Positions 24,933-33,242 of a stretch of 48,025 nucleotides of DNA are shown in pieces; positions within the stretch are counted from its first letter, which is position 1; every line of letters starts with the position of its first letter. This stretch comes from an uncultured Clostridia bacterium (GTDB lineage Bacteria > Bacillota > Clostridia > Oscillospirales > Ruminococcaceae), in contig CALXBD010000131.1 of NCBI GenBank assembly GCA_944386445.1, forward strand, positions 1 to 48,025, given 5' to 3'. The notes beneath the pieces are model-generated. The model ran no database searches, was not told where the DNA came from, and worked only from the letters and a program-made list of their open reading frames with translations. Both the position numbers and the translations under genes were made by a program.

Positions 24933-25304
24933 ATGGATGAAAACCACGTTTCTGCTTCGTGGCAGTCGGGAAATTATCCGTCAGGATATCCCAGCCCGGC
25001 CTTTACCACTCCTAAGCAGGAGACTTTTGACACAGAGGAAATGAAAGGCTCCATTCAGCGGATTCTGGCCCAGAACGTGGGCGAATATGTTGTTGTTGAG
25101 TTTCTCATCGGAACGGCGCAAATGGTCCGGAAACAGGGAATATTATATTTCGTCGGAACCAGCTATGTGACGCTTTATGATGACCAGCAGCGCAATTATA
25201 TTGTCTGTGATATATTTTCGGTAAAGTTTGTTTATTTTTATTACCCTGGGGATCGTCCGAGACGAAATTTCAATACGTTACCGCCGTCGAACGGAAGCCG
25301 CTGA
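24933..25304 (+). CDS. gerQ: Spore coat protein, GerQ-like
   Basis: 123 residues. An N-terminal Ser/Pro/Tyr-rich segment (YPSGYPSPAFTTP) precedes a compact domain (EEMKGSIQRILAQNVGEYVVVEFLI, then VGTSYVTLYDDQQRNYIVCD) that follows the GerQ pattern. In Bacillus GerQ is a cross-linked coat protein required for CwlJ to localise and act; adjacency to cwlJ supports the call. GGAG precedes the ATG at 24933, 13 bp after the cwlJ stop. Confidence 0.8.
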   Translation: MDENHVSASWQSGNYPSGYPSPAFTTPKQETFDTEEMKGSIQRILAQNVGEYVVVEFLIGTAQMVRKQGILYFVGTSYVTLYDDQQRNYIVCDIFSVKFVYFYYPGDRPRRNFNTLPPSNGSR

Positions 25305-25313
25305 AGAGTAAAG

Positions 25314-25352
25314 GACACCGCCGGCAGGGTTTCCCTGCCGGCGGTGTCTTTG
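25314..25352 (+). terminator. Terminator of cwlJ-gerQ
   Basis: Perfect 16-bp GC-rich stem (GACACCGCCGGCAGGG / CCCTGCCGGCGGTGTC) with a 3-nt loop and a short T-rich end. Confidence 0.9.
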
Positions 25353-25363
25353 TAGCGCGGGGA

Positions 25364-25392
25364 TTGCAGTTTTTTGAAAAATCGGCTATACT
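25364..25392 (+). promoter_or_regulatory. Sigma-A promoter of mnmM-pcp
   Basis: TTGCAG at 25364-25369, a 17-bp spacer, TATACT at 25387-25392, 32 bp before the start codon. Confidence 0.65.
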
Positions 25393-25424
25393 GATATGGA
25401 AACCAGTGACAGGAAGGGATCAGT

Positions 25425-25985
25425 ATGGGCGGAATCAATACGCTGCGGGTAGCGCATCACTTTTTGGAAGAGAGAGTTCCAAAAGGCGGATTTTGCATTG
25501 ACGCGACTGCCGGCAGAGGAAATGATACGGCATTTCTCTGCGGCTTGGTAGGAAGTGAGGGCAGAGTGATCGCTTTTGACATCCAGCAGGAAGCCGTAAA
25601 TTCTACAAGGGCTCTGTTGGCAGAAAAGGGGCTTTCAGCTCAAGTTATTTTGGACAGCCACAGCCATATGGATCAGTACGCGGAAAAGGAAACCGTAGAC
25701 GCTATTGTATTCAATTTCGGATATCTGCCCGGAGGGGACCATAAGATCTTTACGCATCCGGAAACCAGTATCGCGGCAATAGAAGCAGGATTAGAGCTGC
25801 TGCGGCCCGGTGGAATGATGAGCCTTTGTATTTATTACGGCGGGGATAGCGGCTTTGAGGAAAAAAATGCTCTTTTGGAGTATCTGCGGACGATCGACAG
25901 CAAGAAATTTACAGTTTTGGTGACCGAGTTTGCCAATCGTCCCAACAATCCGCCCATACCTGCGTTTATTCTCAAGGAAATTTAG
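25425..25985 (+). CDS. mnmM: tRNA wobble-uridine methyltransferase MnmM (YtqB family)
   Basis: 186-residue class I SAM-dependent methyltransferase. Motif I is FCIDATAGRGNDTAFLC; the next strands give VIAFDIQQEAV and VDAIVFNFGYLPGGDH, the last being characteristic of the YtqB family. YtqB/MnmM adds the methyl group to nm5(s2)U34 of tRNAs, replacing the MnmC methylase in Gram-positives. The C-terminal NRPNNPPIPAFILKEI is also typical. GGAAGGG supports the ATG at 25425. Followed after 11 bp by pcp. Confidence 0.87.
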   Translation: MGGINTLRVAHHFLEERVPKGGFCIDATAGRGNDTAFLCGLVGSEGRVIAFDIQQEAVNSTRALLAEKGLSAQVILDSHSHMDQYAEKETVDAIVFNFGYLPGGDHKIFTHPETSIAAIEAGLELLRPGGMMSLCIYYGGDSGFEEKNALLEYLRTIDSKKFTVLVTEFANRPNNPPIPAFILKEI

Positions 25986-25996
25986 GAGGACCCCTG

Positions 25997-26608
25997 ATGA
26001 AAATTTTGATGACGGCCTTTGACCCGTTCGGAGGCAGCAGTATCAATCCTGCCTGGGAGGTAGTTTCCAGACTTCGAACAGATTGGAATGGCGCGGAACT
26101 GAAACCTTTGTTGGTGCCGACGGTGTTCGGTGAAGCGGAAACGCTGGCAAATGGGGAAGCCGCCCGATGGGGAGCAGATGTGGTTATTTGTGTCGGACAG
26201 GCTGGCGGCCGGTTTGAAATCTCCTTTGAGCGGATCGCCGTGAATTTAGATGATGCATCTATTCCGGATAATTGGGGCAATCAGCCGCAAGATATGTTGA
26301 TTACTCCGGGAGGGCAAAATGCCTATTTTTCCAACTTGCCGGTGAAGCGGATGGCGGAAGCTGTGCGGCAGGCAGGAATTCCTGCGACTGTCAGCGATAC
26401 GGCAGGCACTTTTGTGTGTAACCATCTTTTTTATAAGGTTATGGAAGAAATTGATCGGAACTATCCCCAGCGGCTGGGGGGATTTATCCATCTGCCGTTT
26501 TTACCTTCCCAGGTGGTGCGGCGCACACATACGCCCTCGATGGCATTGGAAATTCAAATTGCGGGAATCGAAGCTGCACTCATGGAGCTATTGCGGCAGC
26601 GGGTATAA
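25997..26608 (+). CDS. pcp: Pyroglutamyl-peptidase I
   Basis: Cysteine peptidase (family C15) that removes N-terminal pyroglutamate from peptides in the cytoplasm. 203 residues. The start MKILMTAFDPFGGSSINP is a family hallmark. The catalytic triad is visible: Glu78 in GRFEISFERIA, Cys141 in SDTAGTFVCNHLFY and His165 in FIHLPFLP. GGAGGA precedes the ATG. Probably co-transcribed with mnmM. Confidence 0.95.
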   Translation: MKILMTAFDPFGGSSINPAWEVVSRLRTDWNGAELKPLLVPTVFGEAETLANGEAARWGADVVICVGQAGGRFEISFERIAVNLDDASIPDNWGNQPQDMLITPGGQNAYFSNLPVKRMAEAVRQAGIPATVSDTAGTFVCNHLFYKVMEEIDRNYPQRLGGFIHLPFLPSQVVRRTHTPSMALEIQIAGIEAALMELLRQRV

Positions 26609-26610
26609 TT

Positions 26611-26643
26611 TTACGCCGTCCGGAAGGTGTCTGGGCGGCGTAA
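26611..26643. terminator. Probable terminator between pcp and spoIIID
   Basis: 13-bp stem with wobble pairs (TTACGCCGTCCGG / CTGGGCGGCGTAA) in the gap between two convergent genes. T-runs are poor on both sides. Confidence 0.55.
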
Positions 26644-26650
26644 TGCTTTG

Positions 26651-26905
26651 TTATTGAGACATTTGCTCATATTTGTGTTTGGTAGCCAGACCACCGCGAA
26701 TATGGCGTTCCTGCTTGTTGGTGTCCAGTATTTTTCGAACCTGACGATATAGCTGGGGATTTACGTACCGAAGACGTTCTGTAATATCCTTATGTACCGT
26801 TGATTTGCTATAGTCAAACTTTTTGGCGGTAGCCCGAACCGTGGCACGGGTATCGATGATATAGTTTGCGAAAAGGATGCATCTTTCTTCCATATTTTCA
26901 GTCAT
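26651..26905 (-). CDS. spoIIID: Sporulation transcriptional regulator SpoIIID
   Basis: 84-residue DNA-binding protein that switches mother-cell transcription during sporulation (sigma-E regulon). Highly conserved text: RCILFANYIIDTRATVRATAKKFDYSKSTVHKDITERL (helix-turn-helix, residues about 8-45), then NPQLYRQVRKILDTNKQERHIRGGLATKHKY. GAGG lies 8 nt before ATG 26905. Upstream, CATAACATAT at about 26935-26944 resembles a sigma-E -10, but this is not secure. Confidence 0.96.
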   Translation of the reverse strand: MTENMEERCILFANYIIDTRATVRATAKKFDYSKSTVHKDITERLRYVNPQLYRQVRKILDTNKQERHIRGGLATKHKYEQMSQ

Positions 26906-27242
26906 CTGCTTCGCCTCTCATTCAGCTTGTTTGATATATGTTATGAAGTGTTGAGAGTTTTTAGACCCGAAAACATCTAAATGCAGAACTAATTCGAATT
27001 CATAGACACGATGCACATAAAAGAAATGATTTATCTATATAATATTTGAAAATTTTGTGATAAATGTGAAAAGAACACGCTTTTTTTCGGCAACGTCGAA
27101 GTTGCAAAGTTTTACTGAAATGCATTGACAAAGTGCTTTAATAGGCGTATTATTGAATTATAACAATTATGTGTCAAGATATACATACAAAATGTATACC
27201 TTGTCTTTAGAGTTGTATACAAATGATGGAAGAAGGATCGCT
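26906..27242. other. Divergent AT-rich regulatory gap
   Basis: Holds the upstream region of spoIIID on the left and the promoter of the HEAT-repeat gene on the right (27125-27153). No gene or stable RNA fold was seen in between. Confidence 0.5.
27125..27153 (+). promoter_or_regulatory. Sigma-A promoter of the HEAT-repeat gene
   Basis: Perfect TTGACA at 27125-27130, a 17-bp spacer and TATTAT at 27148-27153. It shows that the start codon must lie downstream of the in-frame codon at 27153, which overlaps the -10. Confidence 0.8.
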
Positions 27243-27581
27243 ATGTTTGGAAACAAGAAAGACGAATTTGAAAAATTGGTAAAAAAAGGGCATTGGGAAA
27301 AATTGCAGAAAAAGTTGGATTCGGAGCATGAAGAGGAACGAATTTTAATCGCAGAAGCTTGTGGGGGCAAAGTTTGTGATGAGACCAATAACCTGTTGAT
27401 TGATTTGCTGAAAGACCCCAGCGATCAGGTCAAAATGGCTGCTATCAAATCGCTGCTGACTGTTGGAAACGACCATGCCGTTACGCAGCTGCAGTGGCTT
27501 CTGGGCAACCTGAAACCGGAACAAACAGAGTTGCATGATGCTGTGCAGCATGCGATAGGAGCTCTTCGCGGGAAACGTTAA
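27243..27581 (+). CDS. Small HEAT-repeat protein
   Basis: 112 residues, soluble, mostly helical. After a charged start (KKDEFEKLVKKGHWEKLQKKL) two HEAT/PBS-lyase-type repeats are visible (RILIAEACGGKVCDETNNLLIDLLKD; QVKMAAIKSLLTVGNDHAVTQLQWLL) and possibly a third (LHDAVQHAIGALRG). Such proteins are generic protein-binding scaffolds; partner unknown. ATG 27243 follows AAGGAT. Single-gene transcript with a strong promoter and terminator. Confidence 0.75.
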   Translation: MFGNKKDEFEKLVKKGHWEKLQKKLDSEHEEERILIAEACGGKVCDETNNLLIDLLKDPSDQVKMAAIKSLLTVGNDHAVTQLQWLLGNLKPEQTELHDAVQHAIGALRGKR

Positions 27582-27592
27582 ATGAAAAAATC

Positions 27593-27626
27593 AAAACGCC
27601 GTGCCAAATTTTTGGTACGGCGTTTT
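27593..27626. terminator. Bidirectional terminator
   Basis: 13-bp stem with one G-T pair (AAAACGCCGTGCC / GGTACGGCGTTTT) and an 8-nt loop, A-run and T-run on either side, between convergent genes. Confidence 0.85.
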
Positions 27627-27642
27627 ATGTTGCAGATGATTA

Positions 27643-28479
27643 TCAAGCGAGAAGTCCTTTTAAGGCATCCACTGCGGCGTCGAAAGCAGCCCGCTGGGAT
27701 GGATATTCGAATTCTCCAATTTTGGTTTTTTCACCGTTTTCCAGAGACTCCAAGCCTTTGAAAACACTCAGGTGAGGCTCCAGGGTCAAAACCTGACCGC
27801 CAATCTTTTCGTAACGGCAGAGAAGTTCGGGAATCCGCCCAAGCCCCTTCCCTGCAGGCACGACCTTGCCATCCGCTTGAACATCTTTAATGTGCATATA
27901 GCATAGATAGGGTTCCAAAAGATCCCAAGCTCGAAGAGTATCTTCTCCGCATTGAAGAAAATTTGCAGGGTCATAAACTGCTTTGATGGAGGGAAAATTC
28001 TGCAAAACGTCCAGGCATCGGTCAGCCGTATCGCCATAAATGCCTTTTTCGTTTTCATGGCAGAGGAGAATGCCGCTTCCCTGAGCAGCAGCGCAGAATT
28101 GATAAAGACGTTCAAAGACGATATCCCGGCAGAATTGTGCTTCCCCTTTAGGGCAGAAGAAGCTGAACATCCGAATTTTTTCCGCGCCTAGGATTCGTGC
28201 CAGCTCCAACGTGTGCTTAAAAACATCCAGATGAGGAGCAAATTCATCTCCTACGCTGATCTTTCCCAAGGGAGAACCGATACTCCACACGGAGATCCCA
28301 GCATCATCCAACTGTGTCCGCAGCTGTTTTGCTTCGGCCTCTGTCAGGGCTGTAATATTTTTATCCCCAACACCCCGTACCTCGAGGTAGGGCACACCAT
28401 TTGTCCGAAGCGCGTCGACCTGTTCTCTGATTTCCGAACCCGCTTCGTCAGCGAATGCCGCTAAAGTAAACTGTTTCAT
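27643..28479 (-). CDS. Sugar phosphate isomerase/epimerase
   Basis: 278-residue xylose-isomerase-like TIM barrel. Metal-site strands: YLEVRGVGDKNI, LLCHENEKGIYGD, AVYDPANFLQCGED, YMHIKDVQADG and LTLEPHLS, all with expected Glu/Asp/His ligands. It begins 10 bp after uxaC on the same strand with AAGGAG upstream, so it is co-transcribed with glucuronate isomerase and probably acts on a hexuronate-derived keto-sugar. Specific reaction not determinable. Confidence 0.82.
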   Translation of the reverse strand: MKQFTLAAFADEAGSEIREQVDALRTNGVPYLEVRGVGDKNITALTEAEAKQLRTQLDDAGISVWSIGSPLGKISVGDEFAPHLDVFKHTLELARILGAEKIRMFSFFCPKGEAQFCRDIVFERLYQFCAAAQGSGILLCHENEKGIYGDTADRCLDVLQNFPSIKAVYDPANFLQCGEDTLRAWDLLEPYLCYMHIKDVQADGKVVPAGKGLGRIPELLCRYEKIGGQVLTLEPHLSVFKGLESLENGEKTKIGEFEYPSQRAAFDAAVDALKGLLA

Positions 28480-28489
28480 TTTCTGCTCC

Positions 28490-29863
28490 TTATCCGATTA
28501 GTTTTTTTACATTCCCGTAGAAGACATCAGATACCAGCGCAAGCGCATTTTCATCATCAGCGAATTCTCCGTCATCGATCCACTTGCCGATCACCGAGCA
28601 GAAAATCCTGCGGAAATAGTCATGGCGTGCATAGGACAGAAAGCTCCGGGAATCAGTCAGCATTCCAAGGAAGGTGGAAATGTCGCCTACCTGGGCGATC
28701 GTTTCGATCTGATCGATGATTCCCTGCTTGTGGTCGAAGAACCACCACGACGCCCCGCAGATAACATTCCGGAAACTACCCGCGATAGTAGCCATCTGAG
28801 GGCAAGCACCGCCGTTCAGCGAATAGAGGACGGTCAAAGGAAGGGCATCTTTTTGGTCGCACGCATCCAGGATGTTGGCGAGCGATGATGCAGGTACCGC
28901 ATCCCCAACGCTGTCGGCACCGCAGTCAGGTCCTAACATCCGATACAGATGAGTGTTCAGGTTTCGTTTTGAGGCAATATGCCACTGCATGACCAGATTC
29001 CGCTTTTTGTACTCTCCTGCCAGCCATACATAGCAAAAGCCAAGGAAACAGTCATAGGCTTCGTCGGAAATCTCCTGCCCGGTAAGAGCAGCCGCAAAAG
29101 CCGCCGCTGCGCCTTCCTCCGATCCCGTGTCGGACGGAAATGCTTCGATTCCCACGTCAGTGAATTTGCATCCTAAAGAGCAGAAATAATCCAGCCGCTG
29201 TTCCACAGCCTTCTGTAGATCTGTGAAATTTACAATTTCCATACCAGCGGCCTTCCCAAGGCGGCAGATGTAATCGGCATATCCTGGTTTCCGTAGGCTG
29301 AGCAGAGCGTCAGGACGAAAGGCAGGGGTTACAATGGTGGAAAATGTCGGGTCAGCTGCGATCAGCTTATGATATTCCAGAGAATCTGCCGGGTCATCAG
29401 TAGTGGAAAGGTATTCCACATTGGAACCGGAAATCAGCTTGCGGGGAGAGAGATGCTTTTCCCGGATGACAGCGTTCGCTTTTTCCCGGATGGCGGCAGC
29501 AGTCTTGCCGTTTAAGACAGTATCGATCCCAAAAAAGAGCCGCAGTTCCATGTGTGTCCAGTGATAGAGGGGATTTCCGGCAGCAGTAGCTAAGGCTTCC
29601 GCGTACTTTTGAAACTTTTCGCCCCAGGAGGCGTCGCCGGTGATATATTTCTCGTCGATGCCGTGGCAGCGCATCAGCCGCCACTTATAGTGGTCGCCCG
29701 CCAGAAAAATTTCTCCGATATCGGAAAATTCCCGGTCTTCGTAGATCTCCTTGGGGGACAGGTGACAGTGATAATCAATAATCGGCAGATCTTTGCAGGC
29801 CTGATACAGCCGGTTGGCGGTATCCCCGGCAAGCAGGTAACGCGGCCCCATAAATTCGCTCAT
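28490..29863 (-). CDS. uxaC: Glucuronate isomerase
   Basis: Converts D-glucuronate to D-fructuronate (and galacturonate to tagaturonate), the first step of hexuronate breakdown. 457 residues, normal for this amidohydrolase-fold family. LPIIDYHCHLSPKEIYEDREF at residues 26-46 carries the metal-binding HxH; also WRLMRCHGIDEKYITG, WTHMELRLFFGI, VEYLSTTDDPADSLEYH and a C-terminal MLTDSRSFLSYARHDYFRRI. GGAG precedes ATG 29863. The other hexuronate genes (uxuA, uxuB) are not in the window. Confidence 0.95.
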   Translation of the reverse strand: MSEFMGPRYLLAGDTANRLYQACKDLPIIDYHCHLSPKEIYEDREFSDIGEIFLAGDHYKWRLMRCHGIDEKYITGDASWGEKFQKYAEALATAAGNPLYHWTHMELRLFFGIDTVLNGKTAAAIREKANAVIREKHLSPRKLISGSNVEYLSTTDDPADSLEYHKLIAADPTFSTIVTPAFRPDALLSLRKPGYADYICRLGKAAGMEIVNFTDLQKAVEQRLDYFCSLGCKFTDVGIEAFPSDTGSEEGAAAAFAAALTGQEISDEAYDCFLGFCYVWLAGEYKKRNLVMQWHIASKRNLNTHLYRMLGPDCGADSVGDAVPASSLANILDACDQKDALPLTVLYSLNGGACPQMATIAGSFRNVICGASWWFFDHKQGIIDQIETIAQVGDISTFLGMLTDSRSFLSYARHDYFRRIFCSVIGKWIDDGEFADDENALALVSDVFYGNVKKLIG

Positions 29864-29913
29864 GCAATCGCTCCGTTCTGTTTCAGATTCCGCACCAATA
29901 CGGTACTGGTTTC

Positions 29914-29942
29914 AGTATACCGCATCCTTTTTTGCAATCCAA
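29914..29942 (-). promoter_or_regulatory. Sigma-A promoter of the uxaC operon
   Basis: Minus strand: TTGGAT at 29942-29937, a 17-bp spacer, TATACT at 29919-29914, about 50 bp before the uxaC start. Confidence 0.65.
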
Positions 29943-29989
29943 TTGCAGAAACCGGCATTTTTGATTGTGAAAAGGGGCATTTTGCATTT

Positions 29990-30943
29990 TTATTTATATT
30001 CTCCCTGCAAAGATTCCAGCTGGACGAACTCCTGAATATATGCCGGGTTTTGCAGCACCGTTTGGAGAACCTGCCATATTTCTATGTGACCCGAGAGTCC
30101 CAGGTCCCGCAGCCGCCGGTTTGGCACAAAGATCCGAAGCCTGGCCATAGGGTAGGAATGGTCATATACAGCGCCTTCCCACAGCAGATATGCGTCCATG
30201 TCGCTCCCCAGCGGCAATCGGAAGGATTCCGGAATGTTTTCCTCTTCCGTTTCTGATACGCGCACATCCAGCCAATACACTCCCTTCTCCCCGGAGGTAT
30301 CGATCCCCTTGGACAAAACCTCCACCTCCATCAGACTGGTCAAAAGGTCGTAGCCCTGTCGGTTTTCGTGGTACCAGCCCCATCCGGCTGCGGCGGCGCT
30401 CAGCATTACCAAAGAAGAGGCCAGCGCAGCGATACGAATCTTTCTTTTTCTTCGCTTTTCGCGATCCGGCTGGGATTCAAACCATTTTTTTGCGGCAGCT
30501 TCCCGTTCTTCGGCAGGTTCTTCATCCAGCCGCCTAAAATCCGGATGAATATCCCGTTCCGGCAATTGCCGCCGGGCCGCTTCCTGTTTTAACCGACTGT
30601 AGAGCACATCGATATCCTGAAATTTTTCCCCTTCTATGCTTGTGGCAAAGGCCAACGCTTCTTCTCGTTCTTCTGTCTCTGCCTGCAGCCCAGAACGGTA
30701 GTCACATAAAATCCCATCGATCCGCTCCGGATGGACCTGCATCGTCCCGATTTGCTCCAGGGTGAAAAAGCAGCGCCGCAGTGCCGCGATCCGTTCCAGT
30801 GCCCGGATATCCCCTTCGGAAAAGTCTAGGTACTCCCGCCCATTTCTCCATGACCTCCCGGGAGACAGCAGCCCCTTTTCAATATAAAACCGAACGGTCC
30901 GCTCCGTCAGTCCGGTGCGGCTGCATACTTCTTTCATCTGCAT
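29990..30943 (-). CDS. MerR-family regulator anchored in the membrane
   Basis: 317 residues. The N-terminus is a MerR winged helix (MKEVCSRTGLTERTVRFYIE, residues 3-22) with its dimerisation helix (to about residue 120). A basic stretch (KRRKRKIR) leads into one TM at about 171-191 (ALASSLVMLSAAAAGWGWY), and about 125 residues lie outside the membrane (DLLTSLMEVEVLSKGI through HIEIWQVLQTVLQNP). The outer domain was not recognised; it lacks the usual small-molecule pocket of soluble MerR proteins. ATG 30943 follows GGAGGG at ideal spacing. Its own promoter contains a MerR-type dyad, so it is probably autoregulated. It may sense an envelope signal, with the divergent MoxR operon as a candidate target. 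Confidence 0.8.
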   Translation of the reverse strand: MQMKEVCSRTGLTERTVRFYIEKGLLSPGRSWRNGREYLDFSEGDIRALERIAALRRCFFTLEQIGTMQVHPERIDGILCDYRSGLQAETEEREEALAFATSIEGEKFQDIDVLYSRLKQEAARRQLPERDIHPDFRRLDEEPAEEREAAAKKWFESQPDREKRRKRKIRIAALASSLVMLSAAAAGWGWYHENRQGYDLLTSLMEVEVLSKGIDTSGEKGVYWLDVRVSETEEENIPESFRLPLGSDMDAYLLWEGAVYDHSYPMARLRIFVPNRRLRDLGLSGHIEIWQVLQTVLQNPAYIQEFVQLESLQGEYK

Positions 30944-30967
30944 CAAAATCCCTCCTCGTGGGAATAG

Positions 30968-30996
30968 TTTATACCCTTACGTTAGGGAAGTGTCAA
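30968..30996 (-). promoter_or_regulatory. MerR-type promoter/operator ahead of the regulator gene
   Basis: Minus strand: perfect TTGACA at 30996-30991, a 17-bp spacer, TATAAA at 30973-30968. The spacer holds a near-perfect dyad, CCCTTACGTTAGGG (30974-30987, two mismatched positions), the kind of site MerR-family dimers occupy between -35 and -10. With a 17-bp rather than 19-20-bp spacer, binding may repress rather than activate. Confidence 0.7.
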
Positions 30997-31123
30997 GGGC
31001 TTTTCAAAAAAATGTGCTAATTTTTTTGAAAAATGCTGATTTTGTCCTGTTCATAAAATGGAAATAGATTTTTGAAGAAAAAAAGTATATACTTTAATGT
31101 ATCAAATATATGGAGGCATGCTT

Positions 31124-32083
31124 ATGGAATCCGCACAGGTCAAAAAAATATCTGCTGAATTAAAACAAAATATTTCTTCTGTTATTATGGGCAAGGATGC
31201 CGTTATTGAAAAAGTGATCCTTTCATTGCTGTGCGGCGGCCATATTCTTTTGGAGGATATCCCCGGTACCGGTAAGACAACTCTTGCCAAAGCACTGGCA
31301 AAATCAATCCGCTGCGGTTTTAAACGAGTGCAGTTTACCCCTGACCTTCTGCCTTCCGACTTGACCGGAATCAACTTCTTCAACCAGAAGGAAGGGGAAT
31401 TTGTATTTAAGGAAGGTTCTGTTTTTACCAATATCCTTCTGGGCGATGAAATCAACCGCGCCACCCCTCGTACCCAGTCCAGCTTGCTGGAGTGCATGGA
31501 AGAAGGACAGGTGTCTGTAGACGGAGTTACATATTCTCTTGCGAAGCCTTTCCTAGTCATTGCGACCCAGAACCCCATTGAGATCCAGGGTACCTTTCCC
31601 TTGCCGGAAGCCCAGCTGGACCGCTTTTTTGTGAAACTGAAAATGGGCTATCCCGCTGCGGAGGATGAAGCAAAAATGTTAACCAGCCGGGTGTCCTCCA
31701 ATCCGCTGGACGCTTTGGAGCCGGTGTTGAGCGGGGAGGAAATCGTGGAAGCGCAGGCAGCAGTCCGACAGGTTCAGGTGGGACAGGCGGTGGCTGGATA
31801 TATTGTGCGTCTGGCAGAGGCTACTCGTACCCACGATAAGGTCAAGCTGGGAGTCAGCCCCCGAGGCGCTTTAGCGTTGATGCGTGCTTCTCAGGCTCAT
31901 GCCGCCATGGATGGCAGGGATTTCGTTAATCCTGAAGATGTGAAAGCCGTTTTGGTCGACGTATGGAGCCATCGGATTATCTGCAAAGGCTTTAACCTGT
32001 CCCAGTCTTCCGGAGCCCCGGCTGAAATCCTTGACCAGATCCTCCGCCAGACCGATGCGCCGACGGAGGCGGCATCGCTGTGA
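31124..32083 (+). CDS. MoxR-family AAA+ ATPase
   Basis: 319-residue AAA+ ATPase of the MoxR group, thought to act as a chaperone helping complexes with DUF58/von Willebrand-type partners mature. Walker A is EDIPGTGKTTLAKAL (Lys51); Walker B is LLGDEINRATPRTQSSLLECMEE; sensor-1 is VIATQNPIE; GTFPLPEAQLDRF and GVSPRGALALMRASQ are family signatures. The ATG at 31124 follows GGAGG with 7-nt spacing; the upstream in-frame codon at 31097 has no RBS. First gene of a MoxR-DUF58-membrane protein operon. Confidence 0.92.
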   Translation: MESAQVKKISAELKQNISSVIMGKDAVIEKVILSLLCGGHILLEDIPGTGKTTLAKALAKSIRCGFKRVQFTPDLLPSDLTGINFFNQKEGEFVFKEGSVFTNILLGDEINRATPRTQSSLLECMEEGQVSVDGVTYSLAKPFLVIATQNPIEIQGTFPLPEAQLDRFFVKLKMGYPAAEDEAKMLTSRVSSNPLDALEPVLSGEEIVEAQAAVRQVQVGQAVAGYIVRLAEATRTHDKVKLGVSPRGALALMRASQAHAAMDGRDFVNPEDVKAVLVDVWSHRIICKGFNLSQSSGAPAEILDQILRQTDAPTEAASL

Positions 32084-32102
32084 TCCGGGAAGGAGGGCAT
32101 TT

Positions 32103-33242
32103 ATGGAAGTAATGGCACTTGCCCTGATCTGTGGGCTGGCAATTTGGCTGCAGAATTATATTTATCGAAAGAATGCCTTTCGAGGGTTGAAATACCGCTG
32201 CTATTTGAGTCAGGATCAGGTTTTTGAAGGCGAAGAAATCGAGTTGATTGAGGAAATCGAAAACCGAAAATGGCTTCCTTTGCCTTGGTTCAAGTCTGAA
32301 ATCACCGCTTCCAGGTGGCTGGAATTTGCAGGCGCGCAGTCTCAGGTTACGGACCGGCAGAGATTTGTTCCCAGCTTTTTCATGTTGAAAAGCTATCAGA
32401 AGGTCAGCCGTCGCTGGAAAGTAAAATGTCTGCGGCGAGGAGAATATGCGGTGGAGCAAATCGTTTTGGTCACTACCGACCTGTTGGGAAATTTGACTCT
32501 TTCGCAAGGCGCGGAGGCCGGAGCAAAGGTTTTGGTGCTGCCAAGGCCGCTGGAAGAGGATGAGATTCGGGTGACACCGCGTTCTTATACGGGAGATATC
32601 ATCGTGCGGCGCAGCCTGATCGAGGATCCGTTTTCCATCGCGGGTGTCCGGGAGTACAGCCAGTTTGAACCCATGAACCGGATTCACTGGGCTGCTACCG
32701 CACGGGAACAGAAGCTGATGGTCTATAATAATGATTCCACCTCCCGGCAGAATGTAACCATTATTCTGAACATGCAGTCCCGGGAATTTGAACAGTTCAA
32801 AACAATTGACGAAGAGGTTATGGAAAATGCTATCCGGGTTTGTGCCGGGTTGTTTCAGAGTACATTGGTGAGCGGAATGCCTCTCCGGTTTATTACCAAC
32901 GCAGCAACCGATGATTCCCGGACGACCATCGCAACCAACGAGTTCTGGGGTCCGGAACATGTGGAAAGTCTCTGGCAGCTGCTGGCGCGGCTGCGGCTGA
33001 AAAGCACAGAGGATTTTCCGATTTTTCTCAGTGACAATTATCATTCCATCACCTCAACAGATATCGTGATCGTAACTGCTTACCTCAGTGAGCGGATTCT
33101 GGAATTTGTCTACCGCAAACAGGCTGAAGGAGTACGGCTGCGGGTGATCCTTCTGGGAGAACCACAAGCGGGGTTGGATGTTTCCGGCTGTGACTTGCTG
33201 CAGCTGGTTCCTCTGGAGCTTGAAAAGGAGGCGGCTGTATGA
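32103..33242 (+). CDS. DUF58 domain-containing protein
   Basis: 379 residues. A hydrophobic N-terminus (ALALICGLAIWLQNYIY) anchors it; the DUF58 signature is SLIEDPFSIAGVREYSQFEPMNRIHWAATAREQKLMV. The C-terminal half has the layout of a von Willebrand factor A-like domain (VTIILNMQSRE). Proteins of this family are partners of MoxR ATPases, often with transglutaminase-like membrane proteins. GGAGGG precedes ATG 32103, 19 bp after the moxR stop. Substrate and function unknown. Confidence 0.87.
   Translation: MEVMALALICGLAIWLQNYIYRKNAFRGLKYRCYLSQDQVFEGEEIELIEEIENRKWLPLPWFKSEITASRWLEFAGAQSQVTDRQRFVPSFFMLKSYQKVSRRWKVKCLRRGEYAVEQIVLVTTDLLGNLTLSQGAEAGAKVLVLPRPLEEDEIRVTPRSYTGDIIVRRSLIEDPFSIAGVREYSQFEPMNRIHWAATAREQKLMVYNNDSTSRQNVTIILNMQSREFEQFKTIDEEVMENAIRVCAGLFQSTLVSGMPLRFITNAATDDSRTTIATNEFWGPEHVESLWQLLARLRLKSTEDFPIFLSDNYHSITSTDIVIVTAYLSERILEFVYRKQAEGVRLRVILLGEPQAGLDVSGCDLLQLVPLELEKEAAV

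Noticed and set aside
27153..27242. N-terminal extension of the HEAT-repeat gene
   Set aside because: The extension begins at the -10 box of a near-consensus promoter, so it cannot be in the transcript; ATG 27243 has a good RBS.
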